Made by a program: the position numbers and the translations under genes. A stretch of 64,000 nt of DNA. Origin: Roseivirga sp. E12 (GTDB lineage: Bacteria > Bacteroidota > Bacteroidia > Cytophagales > Cyclobacteriaceae). The stretch covers positions 1 through 64,000 of the forward strand of contig NZ_JAGFMD010000005.1 of the NCBI RefSeq assembly GCF_017592825.1, read 5' to 3'. Numbering within the stretch: position 1 is the stretch's first letter; every line of letters starts with the position of its first letter. The notes below the pieces were generated by a model. The model searched no databases. It saw only the letters and a list, made by a program, of their open reading frames with translations, and was not told the origin of the DNA. Positions 41,810 through 51,696 of this stretch are shown here, piece by piece.

Positions 41810-44720
41810 GTTTCATATCAAATGATATCTGGGTGCCCTTGCCCTCAACCGAGTCAATTATCAAGCGACCAGACAACTCTTGAGCCCTTTTTTGCATACT
41901 CACCAGACCATGTCCATCGCTTTCCTGATCTGTATTAAAGCCTTTCCCATCATCCAAAACGGACATATGAAGCCTGCCTTCTGCATATGTTAGGCGCAAA
42001 GAGACAGATGAAGCTCCAGCATGTTTGGCAATGTTGTGAAAAATCTCTTTAGTAAGTAAAAAAAGATTTCTCTTTACTTCAGCATGCAGAGTAACCCCCC
42101 TGCTATCATTCCCTACTTTCTCTTCCAGTGTGAAAGCTGTGCTGGTCAGTAATTCCCTTGCCATGGACCTTACTCTGTTTATGAAATCACCCAAGGTTTC
42201 TTTTTGCGGATCAATCAACCACACAATATCATCAAGAGAAGAGGCTAGGTTACGAGCATTTCCTGTAATACGAGAGACCAGCTCAGATTTCGGCTGACCT
42301 GCCTCTAATTGTAGTTGTAGGAGGTCACCATTGAGCGCAATACTGCTGAGTCCACTGCCTACCTCATCATGAAGATCTCCCGCAATGCGCAGTTTCAACC
42401 GTTCGATTTCCAATAATCTATGTACTCGGTAGCGATAGATCATGTATAGTGATATAGCCACTATAAGAAACATCAAGGCCTGAAACCAAAAGGTTCTCCA
42501 AAAAGGTGGCAATATTCTGATTTTCAAAGTGCTCGCGGTAGGGTTCCATAGCCCGTCATTATTAGCACCTTTCACCATAAATTCATATGAGCCAGGTGGC
42601 AACTGTAAATATCTCACCTGCCTGTTATTATTAGGAGTCACCCAATTATGGTCATATCCCGCCAATTGATATTGGTATTGATTCTGTTCAGAGTTACTAT
42701 AATTTAGTGCTACAAAATCAAATTCTATGGTGTTTTGATACCATGGTAATATCATCTCCTTTTGGTCCGAAATCCGTTGAACGAATGACGTGTCTTTGCT
42801 TATGACATTGACGGCAGTAATATATACTGGAGGGCTGACCGGGTTCTCTTTGATTTGTTTTGGATCGAAATAGGTGATACCATTCACTCCTCCAAACCAC
42901 AGGTGCTCATTAGCGTCAATAACTACAGACTTACGGTTAAATTCATAGTTTACAAGTCCGTCTTTATGGACATAGTGCGTCACTTCCTCGCTTGTCAAAT
43001 TGAAGCGAAAAATCCCTGCCTCGGTACCCATCCATAGTTCATTATCGACACTTGGTGCTATGCTGAAAATGATGTTGTTTTCATCATTTTCGTTGAGTTT
43101 AATCTTCTCAAAATCAAATGATAGTGTATTGTACTTATATAAGCCCTGATTTGTACCTATCCATAATGTCTGACCTGTCAGGTGCAGATCCCAAATAGGC
43201 GTATTTAGCAGCACATCAGCCTTTTTATTATAGGCAGATAGAGGCTTTGAACTTTGTGTTAATAAGTCGACTACTGACAATATGCCCGAATCAGTGGCTA
43301 AGTACAACTCATTATCTAACTGTACCAAGTCTTGAATTACCGACCTGATCACGGGTAATCCAGCAACTGTATTGTGATATTCACCGGTCTTAGCCAAGGT
43401 GTAAATTTGATTAGCATCAGTCACCCATAAATACTCGTTGGTTTGCCTTTGAATCGCAAAGACAGGCGATATGTTCTGATCTTTGCCAGGTAACTTGACG
43501 TGCTTCCAGCCTCCAGAGGTCGGATTAAACAATATGAGACCAGCATTAGTCGCCAGCCAGATGGGAAAGTCAGTATCAGGCACAACCGTGATATTCCAAA
43601 TATAATCATGACCCACAGGAGGTGTACCATTGAAAGAAATAGATGTTAAGTCTTGTGTGATTGGATCATATTGGTAAAGCCCTTGTCCTAAGGTATTTAT
43701 CAGAATGGTTTCTTTAAATTCAACCATTCCCATCACTACATCACTCTGTTCTTTTAACAAATCCAGATGATGAAATGGCTTTTGATATGGGTTGAAAAGA
43801 AAAGCACCACTTAAAGTACCTACCCAAATAGTTCCTGTATCATCTTGATAAATAGATTTGATGGATTCCGACAAGACCGAAGTGGCATTGCCCAAATTGA
43901 TTTTCTTCAAATACTTTTTCATCCTGTTGTACGAGTAAAGACCCTGATCTGTACCCAACCATACATTGATGCTATCTATTTCATAAACAACAAAGGTCTC
44001 AAATTCGCCTGAAATAGCAGGTAGGGCTTCAGTGGAATAGGTTTTACCATCTACTCTTTCCGATAGCCAAAGAAGTTTTGAATGCCTTCCAAAATGGATT
44101 TGGGAGGGTTTTTTTCTTGGATTATGATCGATTTTTACGAGGCTTTGACTGTTGTCATCAAACCTCCACAGGTTTCCATCCTGTGTTTGCAACCACAGCC
44201 GCCCCTCATCGTCAACCGCCATATCATGAGGCAATTGATCCAATTGAAAGAATTCAAAGGTTAACGTATTTAGGTCGAACCAGCCCGCTACTTCTAGGTT
44301 ACTAAACCAAATTCGGTCATTAGCAACCAATACCATCTTTTGTAAATCGAGACGGTTGACAATACCGTTTGGTAAGGCATGGAAGCGTTCAAATTGCTCT
44401 GTTTTTTTATTAAAACGATTGAGTCCATCGAAAGTGCCAACCCAAAGATCACCATCAGGGCCCTCTTCAATTGATCGTACGGTGTTACTCGAAATAGAGT
44501 GAGGATCAATTTCAGAATGATAGAATTCCTTGAAAGTATATCCATCATACCTATTCAACCCATTATCGGTGGCCATCCATATAAAACCTTCGGCATCCTT
44601 ATGGATATCATAGACAATACTGTTAGAAAGCCCATCTGAAGTATTAATTACTTGCACAGGAGGCAATGGATCAGTATTCAACTGAAAAAGATGAATAAGC
44701 AGTAAGGATATTAGAGTCAA
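41802..44720 (-). CDS. Propeller sensor histidine kinase (reg_prop/Y_Y_Y/HisKA_3)
   Basis: 972 residues. Two periplasmic seven-bladed propellers of the two-component-regulator type (many IWMATDNGLNRYDG, LWVGTFDGLNRFN, IWVGTLSGAFLFN blades) cover about residues 25-640. A Y_Y_Y domain follows (YQYQLAGYDHNWV ... LPPGSYEFMVKGANNDGLW), then one TM helix (about 740-757). The DHp helix has phospho-acceptor His784 (DLHDEVGS), and a HATPase domain has DDGKGF. It has no fused response regulator, unlike hybrid systems of gut Bacteroides, and works with the separate NarL-type protein. Confidence 0.93.
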   Translation of the reverse strand: MTLISLLLIHLFQLNTDPLPPVQVINTSDGLSNSIVYDIHKDAEGFIWMATDNGLNRYDGYTFKEFYHSEIDPHSISSNTVRSIEEGPDGDLWVGTFDGLNRFNKKTEQFERFHALPNGIVNRLDLQKMVLVANDRIWFSNLEVAGWFDLNTLTFEFFQLDQLPHDMAVDDEGRLWLQTQDGNLWRFDDNSQSLVKIDHNPRKKPSQIHFGRHSKLLWLSERVDGKTYSTEALPAISGEFETFVVYEIDSINVWLGTDQGLYSYNRMKKYLKKINLGNATSVLSESIKSIYQDDTGTIWVGTLSGAFLFNPYQKPFHHLDLLKEQSDVVMGMVEFKETILINTLGQGLYQYDPITQDLTSISFNGTPPVGHDYIWNITVVPDTDFPIWLATNAGLILFNPTSGGWKHVKLPGKDQNISPVFAIQRQTNEYLWVTDANQIYTLAKTGEYHNTVAGLPVIRSVIQDLVQLDNELYLATDSGILSVVDLLTQSSKPLSAYNKKADVLLNTPIWDLHLTGQTLWIGTNQGLYKYNTLSFDFEKIKLNENDENNIIFSIAPSVDNELWMGTEAGIFRFNLTSEEVTHYVHKDGLVNYEFNRKSVVIDANEHLWFGGVNGITYFDPKQIKENPVSPPVYITAVNVISKDTSFVQRISDQKEMILPWYQNTIEFDFVALNYSNSEQNQYQYQLAGYDHNWVTPNNNRQVRYLQLPPGSYEFMVKGANNDGLWNPTASTLKIRILPPFWRTFWFQALMFLIVAISLYMIYRYRVHRLLEIERLKLRIAGDLHDEVGSGLSSIALNGDLLQLQLEAGQPKSELVSRITGNARNLASSLDDIVWLIDPQKETLGDFINRVRSMARELLTSTAFTLEEKVGNDSRGVTLHAEVKRNLFLLTKEIFHNIAKHAGASSVSLRLTYAEGRLHMSVLDDGKGFNTDQESDGHGLVSMQKRAQELSGRLIIDSVEGKGTQISFDMKLP

Positions 44721-45264
44721 AAGAGTTGGCTTTGTTTCGTTATGTCGATTTTTGACTTAATAAAAGTGAAAATAAAACTTCATTTTACCATAACTAGATA
44801 GTTCTGGCCATAGCCATACATTCTTCACTATACTGATGTCAAATTTGAATGGGATCAAAATTTGTTCAATCATGCATTTTGTATTGAGCTTCTTCCTTTT
44901 TACCTATTAGTGAAAACTGTCATTTTAGACATCATGCTTTCAAATAAATAGCTTATCACTAAAACACGTGTTGGACGTAAGAACTCTTAAAGAAAGTAGA
45001 GAAGGTACGATTTCTTCTGCTATTCAAATCAATTTCACCAGTGCAACCCTTAAACGTGAAGTTTCTAACTAAACAAGTATGTCTTTTACTGAAGTAGCAG
45101 TACGAAGACAAAGGCAATCAGAGGATTCGGAAAATTGTTTTCAATAATTAGTGTCTAAGCAGTACATAAGTCAGTTGAATAAATGAGCACCTCTCCAATG
45201 AGAGGTGCTTTTATTTTAGAAAGAGGTGTAATTACTCACATCAATATTTCGTTACTTTGATATC
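44721..45264. other. 544-base gap with a terminator but no clear gene
   Basis: No gene of normal size is recognised. A strong terminator at 45186-45216 is oriented to end a plus-strand transcript that starts within this gap. Two short reading frames precede it (44968-45072, 34 codons from a GTG, and 45079-45147, 22 codons from an ATG), neither with a recognised domain. A small RNA or peptide gene is possible; so is a decayed gene. Confidence 0.4.
45186..45216 (+). terminator. Orphan terminator in the kinase/YwqK gap
   Basis: AGCACCTCT (45186-45194) pairs perfectly with AGAGGTGCT (45201-45209) around a six-base loop; T-rich after. No gene upstream on the plus strand explains it. Confidence 0.8.
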
Positions 45265-46092
45265 ATGAGAAAATCTCTTCTCTTATTGACTGCACTCATC
45301 TGTCTAACCTCTCTTGGCCTTGCTCAATCCAAGAAGAAAAAGGCCAAAGAAAAGGAGGAGGTAGAAAAGCCCGACATCAGGTTTAAGAAGGATAATATCG
45401 ATACCATGCCTGATGCTGAGCTAAAGAAAAAAAAGAACTTCTACTATGGCGAAAGAACCAAGAAGTCTTTTACAGCTAAAGATTCTCGGACGGCTGTTAC
45501 CTACGAGCTATTCAATGTACTCAGAGAACCCGTTAAAGTAGACAACTATGTAAGGCAAATCTACTATCACGATAGCCGAAAAGGAGAAGTAGTTGCTGTC
45601 ACGGGTCGAGGCCAAACTATAGAAAGAGTGCTTCATGGGCCATACAAGAGAACAGTAAACGACATTGTGGTTGAGGAGGGTATGTATTATTATGGTACAA
45701 AACATGAGACATGGATGTACCAAAAAACAGACTCCTCTCTTTATGACAAAAGGCACTACGTCAAAGGTTGGTTTAGAGATTCTAAAATCACCTATTATGA
45801 TGAAGACCAAAAGACCAGAATCAAAGAAGTCATCCCCTATCGCTATGGTAAAAAGGAAGGACAGTACTACCTGTTTTTTCCCAGCGGAAATATTGCCGTC
45901 CGAGGTACTTATATCTTCGATAGAAAAGTTGGGGTATGGGAAGAATTTCACAACCTACCTGGTGTAAGTAGGATAAAAAAAGAAATTCAATATCCACCTG
46001 AATTCTATCTAAAGGATTTTGATTCATATGTTAGAAAGGAATGGAATCGGAATGCCACTCCTACTTACGTAGCTCCTACAAAGAATCAATAG
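45265..46092 (+). CDS. Exported YwqK/MORN-like repeat protein
   Basis: 275 residues. Signal peptide to about LGLAQSK, then a Lys/Glu-rich segment. The middle and end have YwqK/MORN-type strands (HGPYKRTVND, EGMYYYGTKHETWMY, YRYGKKEGQYYLFFPSGNIAVRGTY in part, DRKVGVWEEF). These repeats usually form a solvent-exposed beta sheet; the function is unknown. Bacteroidota encode many such secreted or envelope proteins. A TACTTTG -7-like box lies shortly before the ATG. It overlaps the convergent YraN-type gene by 7 bases. Confidence 0.72.
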   Translation: MRKSLLLLTALICLTSLGLAQSKKKKAKEKEEVEKPDIRFKKDNIDTMPDAELKKKKNFYYGERTKKSFTAKDSRTAVTYELFNVLREPVKVDNYVRQIYYHDSRKGEVVAVTGRGQTIERVLHGPYKRTVNDIVVEEGMYYYGTKHETWMYQKTDSSLYDKRHYVKGWFRDSKITYYDEDQKTRIKEVIPYRYGKKEGQYYLFFPSGNIAVRGTYIFDRKVGVWEEFHNLPGVSRIKKEIQYPPEFYLKDFDSYVRKEWNRNATPTYVAPTKNQ

Positions 46093-46430
46093 AAGGCATC
46101 TTTAAGGTGCATAATCTCCTGCTCCGTATTTGTATATACTATCGCAACAATATCAAAGCGAAGGTCGCCCTTCCAATCAACGTCTAGCATATACCGTTCA
46201 GCGGCTTTTAGAATAGATTCCTTTTGATTATCAGATACAAATGACTCTGGCTCTCCAAAAGCTCTGCTACTTCGAGTTTTCACTTCTACGAAAACCAGGA
46301 GATCATCATCCAAGCAAATCAAGTCAATCTCAGACTTCTTGAATCGATAATTCTGTTCAAGGATTTCATAGCCCTTGCCTTTCAAATGTTCGGCCGCTAA
46401 ATTTTCTCCTTTTCTCCCAATCGTTTGCAT
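46086..46430 (-). CDS. YraN-family (UPF0102) nuclease-fold protein
   Basis: 114 residues from the ATG near 46430 (MQTIGRKGENLAAEHLK); an ATG 33 bases upstream at 46463 would add an unusual extension. It has the PD-(D/E)xK-like pattern of YraN: SEIDLICLDDDLLVFVEVKTRSS, with the Glu, Asp, Glu and Lys kept. The family is a Holliday-junction-resolvase-like fold of unsettled function. It is divergent from pgi. Confidence 0.88.
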   Translation of the reverse strand: MQTIGRKGENLAAEHLKGKGYEILEQNYRFKKSEIDLICLDDDLLVFVEVKTRSSRAFGEPESFVSDNQKESILKAAERYMLDVDWKGDLRFDIVAIVYTNTEQEIMHLKDAFY

Positions 46431-46504
46431 AAATATGAATCTGCCTATGCTTAATTTAGGCATTAATTTCTGCTAACTTCGAAAGCCCGAAATTTCAATA
46501 AGAT

Positions 46505-48157
46505 ATGCTCAAGTCAATCAACCCAACCAATACTAATAGTTGGCAAAAACTACAAGCGCACTTTAACACCATGAGCGCAGTAGAAATAAAGAACCTCTTC
46601 GATGCAGATCCCAAGCGGTTTGAAAAGTTCTCAATCAAATTCAATGACACTCTGGTCGATTTCTCTAAAAATATTACCACTGAAGAGACATTAGACCTCC
46701 TCACCTCTTTAGCCAAAGAGTGTGGGCTTGAGCAAGCCATTGCAAGCCAATTCAATGGGGAGCCTATTAACGCTACAGAAGGCAGAGCAGTACTCCATAC
46801 GGCTTTAAGAAATAAGTCTGATCGCCCTGTGATGGTAGACGGTAAAGATGTGATGCCAGATGTAAATGCTGCGTTGGCCAAAATGAAAGTCTTTGCTGAC
46901 AAAATCACTTCTGGTAAGTGGATTGGTCACAGTGGGAAACCAATTAAAAACATTGTAAACATAGGAATTGGAGGCTCGGACCTTGGCCCGGTAATGGTCA
47001 CTGAGGCACTCAAACCTTACGCCACCTTTGGCATTAGCACTCACTTTGTCTCTAATGTCGATGGCTCCCATATTTCAGAAATTCTTAAAAAGGTTGATCC
47101 TGAAGAAACACTCTTTATGATCGCTTCTAAGACATTTGCCACTCAGGAAACCATGACCAATGCCCATAGCGCTAGAACTTGGTTTTTAAACACAGGTGCT
47201 AGCGAAGAGGATATTGCAAAACACTTTGTCGCACTTTCAACCAATGCCACTGCCGTAAGTGAATTTGGCATCGACACTGCCAACATGTTCGAGTTTTGGG
47301 ACTGGGTAGGTGGAAGATATTCTCTTTGGTCGTCCATTGGGCTGTCAATCGCCTGTACCATTGGTTTTGACAATTTTGACGAGCTACTGGCCGGAGCATT
47401 TGAAATGGATCAGCATTTTCAAACTGTCGATCTTGAAGAAAATCTGCCAGTTATACTGGCTCTAATAGGAATTTGGTATGGCAACTTCTTCGGAAGTGAG
47501 TCTGAAGCAATACTCCCTTACGACCAATACATGCATCGCTTTGCTGCCTATTTTCAGCAAGGTAATATGGAAAGTAATGGGAAGTATGTGGGTAGAGATG
47601 GCAAGGCAGTAAACTATCAAACCGGACCAATTGTATGGGGCGAACCAGGCACTAATGGCCAACATGCATTTTATCAGTTGATTCATCAGGGGACTAAGTT
47701 GATTCCGTGCGATTTTATGGCACCTGCTCAAAGTCATAATCAACTGGGGGACCATCATCCAAAATTGCTTTCTAACTTCTTTGCCCAAACAGAAGCGCTT
47801 ATGATGGGCAAAACAAAGTCTGAAGTCGAAGAAGAACTAAGACAGCAAGGTAAGTCTGCAGAAGAAATCGAAGAACTGGCTCCATTCAAGGTATTTAAGG
47901 GCAATAAGCCAACTAACAGTATCCTTTTCCAAAAACTTACACCGAAAGTTTTAGGGAGTTTGATCGCCATGTACGAGCACAAAATATTCGTTCAAGGTGT
48001 GATCTGGAACATTTATAGCTTTGATCAGTGGGGCGTTGAACTGGGCAAAGTATTGGCTAAAAATATTCTGCCTGAGTTGGGCGATGATCGTCAAATCGAA
48101 AGTCATGACAGCTCTACCAATGGGCTTATCAATGCTTACAAGGAAATGAGAAAATAA
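46505..48157 (+). CDS. pgi: Glucose-6-phosphate isomerase
   Basis: 550 residues, the usual bacterial long form. Signatures: [14 protein letters not shown], the catalytic segment [20 protein letters not shown] (Glu and His), and [10 protein letters not shown] near the end. It interconverts glucose 6-phosphate and fructose 6-phosphate. Its stop overlaps the manA start by one base, so the two phosphosugar isomerases are made together and link glycolysis with mannose metabolism. Confidence 0.96.
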   Translation: MLKSINPTNTNSWQKLQAHFNTMSAVEIKNLFDADPKRFEKFSIKFNDTLVDFSKNITTEETLDLLTSLAKECGLEQAIASQFNGEPINATEGRAVLHTALRNKSDRPVMVDGKDVMPDVNAALAKMKVFADKITSGKWIGHSGKPIKNIVNIGIGGSDLGPVMVTEALKPYATFGISTHFVSNVDGSHISEILKKVDPEETLFMIASKTFATQETMTNAHSARTWFLNTGASEEDIAKHFVALSTNATAVSEFGIDTANMFEFWDWVGGRYSLWSSIGLSIACTIGFDNFDELLAGAFEMDQHFQTVDLEENLPVILALIGIWYGNFFGSESEAILPYDQYMHRFAAYFQQGNMESNGKYVGRDGKAVNYQTGPIVWGEPGTNGQHAFYQLIHQGTKLIPCDFMAPAQSHNQLGDHHPKLLSNFFAQTEALMMGKTKSEVEEELRQQGKSAEEIEELAPFKVFKGNKPTNSILFQKLTPKVLGSLIAMYEHKIFVQGVIWNIYSFDQWGVELGKVLAKNILPELGDDRQIESHDSSTNGLINAYKEMRK

Positions 48158-49146
48158 TGAGCGAAAAGAACTACCTATATCCCTTAAAGTTTGATACCAT
48201 ATTTAAAGAGAAAATCTGGGGTGGAACCAAAATCAAGGATGTCCTCAATAAAGACTTCTCCCCACTTAAAAACTGTGGCGAGACCTGGGAAATCTCCGGA
48301 GTCGAGGGAAACCTATCAAAAGTCTCTGAAGGGAATTTAAAAGGCTGGACGCTCCCCGAGCTCATTGCGGAGTTCAAAGGTGACCTAATAGGATCCAAAG
48401 TCTATGAAGAGTACGGCAACGAGTTTCCATTGCTGGTAAAGTTCATTGACGCTGCCCAAGATTTATCCATTCAAGTTCATCCTGACGATAAATTGGCTAA
48501 AGCCAGACATAACTCCTTAGGCAAAACTGAGATGTGGTATGTCTTTCAAGCTGATGAAGGTTCAAGATTGATTAGTGGCTTCAATAAGAACACTAGCAAA
48601 GAAGAATATTTAGAACACCTCAATAATGGGAAGTTAACAGACCTTCTCAACTATGAAGATGTACAAAGCGGTGATTGCTTTTACTTACCTGCGGGTAGAG
48701 TTCATACCATTGGTCAAGGGCTCTTGTTGGCCGAAATACAGCAGTCTTCGGACGTCACATATCGCATTTACGACTTTGATCGAACTGATGACGAAGGCAA
48801 CAAACGCGAGCTACATACGGAAGAGGCATTGGACGCATTAGACTACAATACGTATTCCAACTACAAAACTAATTATAATCCATGTCTCAATGAGTCTGTA
48901 CCTCTGGTGAAATCACAATACTTTAGGACCAACCTTCTGGACTATACCACAGGTATCATTCGTGAGCACTATGAATCTGATTCTTTCATTATATATACCT
49001 GTCTCCAAGGTGAAGCAGAAATCGTGACTCAGGGGCATAGTACAAAAATATGTATGGGTAATGCAGTTTTGGTACCACGAAAGTTCCCGGAAATCCATAT
49101 TCGGGCCAAATCAGGTTTCAAAATGTTGGAAACCTTCATGCCATAG
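48157..49146 (+). CDS. manA: Type I mannose-6-phosphate isomerase
   Basis: 329 residues. The type I cupin zinc site is visible: SIQVHPDD (Gln and His), GKTEMWYV (Glu), AGRVHTIGQG (His). It interconverts mannose 6-phosphate and fructose 6-phosphate, feeding GDP-mannose synthesis. Directly coupled to pgi through a one-base overlap of stop and start codons. Confidence 0.95.
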   Translation: MSEKNYLYPLKFDTIFKEKIWGGTKIKDVLNKDFSPLKNCGETWEISGVEGNLSKVSEGNLKGWTLPELIAEFKGDLIGSKVYEEYGNEFPLLVKFIDAAQDLSIQVHPDDKLAKARHNSLGKTEMWYVFQADEGSRLISGFNKNTSKEEYLEHLNNGKLTDLLNYEDVQSGDCFYLPAGRVHTIGQGLLLAEIQQSSDVTYRIYDFDRTDDEGNKRELHTEEALDALDYNTYSNYKTNYNPCLNESVPLVKSQYFRTNLLDYTTGIIREHYESDSFIIYTCLQGEAEIVTQGHSTKICMGNAVLVPRKFPEIHIRAKSGFKMLETFMP

Positions 49147-49156
49147 TCTATTTTTG
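49126..49156 (+). promoter_or_regulatory. Promoter giving a leaderless or near-leaderless mRNA for the 62-aa gene
   Basis: -33 TTG (49126-49128) and -7 TATTTTTG (49149-49156) are 20 bases apart. The -7 box ends four bases before the ATG at 49161, so transcription should begin at or next to the start codon. It overlaps the end of manA. Confidence 0.6.
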
Positions 49157-49160
49157 ATTT

Positions 49161-49349
49161 ATGGCTGGAAAGAAGAATATGAAGAGCTTCTCGGCCACGT
49201 TCTTAAATACTAAAGACAATAGCGTGGTCAAGAAAGAGTTTCTGGCGCGTAATCACACTTCTGCTCTTAGGAAAGCTAACAGACAAATCACGAAATACGT
49301 TCGTGTATTGACTGTAGAACCCGTTGGAGAACAGAATAAACTGGCCTAA
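49161..49349 (+). CDS. Small basic protein of unknown function (62 aa)
   Basis: 62 residues, basic, no TM helix, no recognised domain; the pattern MKSFSATFLNTKDNSVVKKEF and RKANRQITKYVRVLTVEP suggests a compact alpha/beta fold. A promoter with a near-ideal spacer leads straight into the ATG, which supports it as a real gene. It lies between manA and lipB. Probably conserved in relatives, but this was not tested. Confidence 0.7.
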   Translation: MAGKKNMKSFSATFLNTKDNSVVKKEFLARNHTSALRKANRQITKYVRVLTVEPVGEQNKLA

Positions 49350-49386
49350 TTTAGCGTGTATATGTGGCCCCGTGAACGCGTAAGAC

Positions 49387-50124
49387 ATGAGTTTTCATAT
49401 CAATAAGACAGTTGAAGTAATAAATCTAGGTACTGATGACTACAAGCGTGTGTGGGATTATCAGGAATCGATATTCAAAAGAACGGTTGATCAAAAGATC
49501 CATAACCGAAAAACTGAGTACCCTAAAGATCAAATTACTACCAACAACTATCTTATTCTATGTGAGCATCCTCATGTGTATACTCTAGGGAAAAGTGGTT
49601 CCATTGATAATTTGCTCCTTGACGATCAAGGACTCAAAGATCATTATGCCCAATTTTATCGAATCAATAGAGGCGGTGATATCACATATCACGGTCCAGG
49701 CCAACTTGTGGCCTATCCAATCTTAGATTTAGATCATTTTTTTACTGATATCCATAAGTACCTGAGATACTTAGAAGAAGCTGTCATTCTAACTTTGGCA
49801 GATTTTGGTTTGTCTGCTGGCAGAATAGATGGGCTTACTGGCGTATGGATTGATTTTGAAGAAGGTGCAGAAGACCCAAGAAAGATCTGTGCCATGGGTG
49901 TAAAATCAAGTCGGTGGGTGACTATGCATGGTTTGGCACTAAACGTAAACACGGACCTCTCCTATTTTGGACATATTGTTCCTTGTGGAATAGACGACAA
50001 GGCTGTTACCTCAATGAACAAAGAACTTGGCAGACACGTAGAAATGTCTGAAGTTCAAGATAAGCTAACGCAACATATTGCCGAAGTCTTCGAAATGGAC
50101 ATTACGATATCAAATGAGGTCTAA
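49387..50124 (+). CDS. lipB: Lipoyl(octanoyl) transferase
   Basis: 245 residues. LipB signatures: RGGDITYHGPGQLVAYPILDL (in part), KICAMGVKSSRWVTMHGLALNV (in part), and the catalytic Cys200 in VPCGIDDKAVTS. It moves octanoyl from ACP to lipoyl domains. The following glycosidase-like gene begins inside its last codons. Confidence 0.95.
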   Translation: MSFHINKTVEVINLGTDDYKRVWDYQESIFKRTVDQKIHNRKTEYPKDQITTNNYLILCEHPHVYTLGKSGSIDNLLLDDQGLKDHYAQFYRINRGGDITYHGPGQLVAYPILDLDHFFTDIHKYLRYLEEAVILTLADFGLSAGRIDGLTGVWIDFEEGAEDPRKICAMGVKSSRWVTMHGLALNVNTDLSYFGHIVPCGIDDKAVTSMNKELGRHVEMSEVQDKLTQHIAEVFEMDITISNEV

Positions 50125-51235
50125 AAAACTCTATTCATACCTATTACCAATAATCCTGCTGGCTGTTATTGTCAGTGTAGTCGGCCTCAGAAATAAAAAC
50201 CCAGACAAGCATTCCATCAATATCACAACCGCACACAAACACAGAGGGGTTTGTTGGGTAGGTGGACCAAACCTAGTCGATTCAACAATGATGGATGCCC
50301 TTGCAGAACGCAAGGTTAACTGGATATCTCAGACACCATTCGGATGGCAGAGAGGATACAGCAATCCTCAAATTGGTAACAACATTGGGAATGAAAGAGC
50401 TTGGTGGGGAGAAAGGGACGAAGGTCTTAAAATCACTACAAGACTAGCTAGAGAGCGAGGAATCAAAACAATACTTAAACCACATATCTGGCTTCGCGAC
50501 AACGAAGGAAAGTGGCGTGGTGAAATTGCCATGAACTCAGAAGAGGACTGGCAAAAGTGGTTTGCTGATTATGAAGAGTTTATTCTCCACTATGCAAAGC
50601 TAGCCGAGGCAGAAAAGATGGAAATGCTATGTATCGGGACAGAACTTCATAGAACCTGCATCGAACGCGAGCAAAACTGGAGAGATCTAATCACTAAAAT
50701 TCGAACTGTATATTCTGGACAACTCACCTATGCAGCCAATTTCTCTCAGGAGTTTGAAGACGTAGCATTCTGGGACCAACTTGATTACATTGGAGTTCAG
50801 GCCTACTTTCCAGTAGCAACCAGTGAAAATCCCACATTAGAAGAAGTCAGACAAGGCTGGCAACCCCATCTAGAAAAACTAGAAGCCTTCTCAAAACAAT
50901 ACCAAAAACCAATTCTTTTTACAGAAGCAGGGTACAAGAGCACAAAAAATTCTGGGATTGAACCATGGGTTTGGCCACAAAGGCTAAGTCAGGAAGAAGT
51001 ATTAAATGTATACTCTGAAGAAACTCAAGCCACCCTTTACGAGGCCATGTTTAGGGAAGTTTTCAATCAACCTTACATCGCAGGAATTCATCTTTGGAAA
51101 TGGTACCCATCACAGAGACGAAGATCCGCAAGCACAAGCGAGCGACAACAAAGGTTTTATAACATTGACTTTACACCTCAAGGCAAGCAAGCCGAAGAAG
51201 TCATGACAGAATGGTTTACCAAATTCAGTCAATAA
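50114..51235 (+). CDS. GH113-like glycoside hydrolase, membrane-anchored
   Basis: 373 residues from the ATG at 50114, 11 bases before the lipB stop. One N-terminal TM or signal helix (about 8-25) is followed by a TIM-barrel-like domain. The opening is HRGVCWVGGPNLV. Two probable catalytic Glu are in CIGTELH and FTEAGYKS, the layout of GH113 beta-mannanases. Likely an envelope enzyme acting on a beta-linked polysaccharide, but a role in lipid or glycan metabolism cannot be excluded. Adjacent to no PUL genes (SusC/SusD), so it is not part of a typical degradation locus. Confidence 0.78.
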   Translation: MRSKKLYSYLLPIILLAVIVSVVGLRNKNPDKHSINITTAHKHRGVCWVGGPNLVDSTMMDALAERKVNWISQTPFGWQRGYSNPQIGNNIGNERAWWGERDEGLKITTRLARERGIKTILKPHIWLRDNEGKWRGEIAMNSEEDWQKWFADYEEFILHYAKLAEAEKMEMLCIGTELHRTCIEREQNWRDLITKIRTVYSGQLTYAANFSQEFEDVAFWDQLDYIGVQAYFPVATSENPTLEEVRQGWQPHLEKLEAFSKQYQKPILFTEAGYKSTKNSGIEPWVWPQRLSQEEVLNVYSEETQATLYEAMFREVFNQPYIAGIHLWKWYPSQRRRSASTSERQQRFYNIDFTPQGKQAEEVMTEWFTKFSQ

Positions 51236-51247
51236 CAATTCAATTTC

Positions 51248-51255
51248 TATTTTTG
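51248..51255 (+). promoter_or_regulatory. -7 box directly before the 132-aa gene
   Basis: TATTTTTG fits TAnnTTTG and ends four bases before the ATG at 51260. No TTG is seen at the -33 position. It again points to a leaderless transcript. Confidence 0.45.
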
Positions 51256-51259
51256 CAGC

Positions 51260-51658
51260 ATGAAGAAGGACATTCAAATGCCGAAGGTTACGGGCGTGAA
51301 ACTTTGCATTGCTAAGAGCACAAATAATCTGGGAGAAAGTGAATGGCATGTCTATTTGATCAATAAAAACCTGATCGAATTGACTAACGTTATGATCGTT
51401 TCCAAAGGGTATGAAAGTAAGGATCCGGATGCCCGAAAGACCTCCACTTTGAGACACATGATAGAACAGGTCGATGCTCAGAGCGTAGCCAAAGTAGAAT
51501 CAATCAGCCCTGAGGTTTTTTCTTTCTTCAACGAATTTTGGGTCAGCTACTACATCGTAAATGAGGTCTTCGATAAAAAGTTTGTGATAGAACCATTCCA
51601 GGAGTTCGATTTGGTAGGCATTGAGGAAATTGATCTTTTAGGAAGAATTGCTAATTAA
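51260..51658 (+). CDS. Conserved-looking protein of unknown function (132 aa)
   Basis: 132 residues, cytoplasmic, alternating strands and helices (GVKLCIAKSTNNLGESEWHVYLINKN and FNEFWVSYYIVNEVFDKKFV in part). No catalytic motif is obvious and no domain is recognised. Start at 51260 (MKKDIQMPK); an internal ATG at 51278 is possible. Lies between the GH113-like gene and the exonuclease gene. Confidence 0.75.
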   Translation: MKKDIQMPKVTGVKLCIAKSTNNLGESEWHVYLINKNLIELTNVMIVSKGYESKDPDARKTSTLRHMIEQVDAQSVAKVESISPEVFSFFNEFWVSYYIVNEVFDKKFVIEPFQEFDLVGIEEIDLLGRIAN

Positions 51659-51696
51659 ATTCATGAAATTGTTCAACTATATTGAATTGAACAGGC

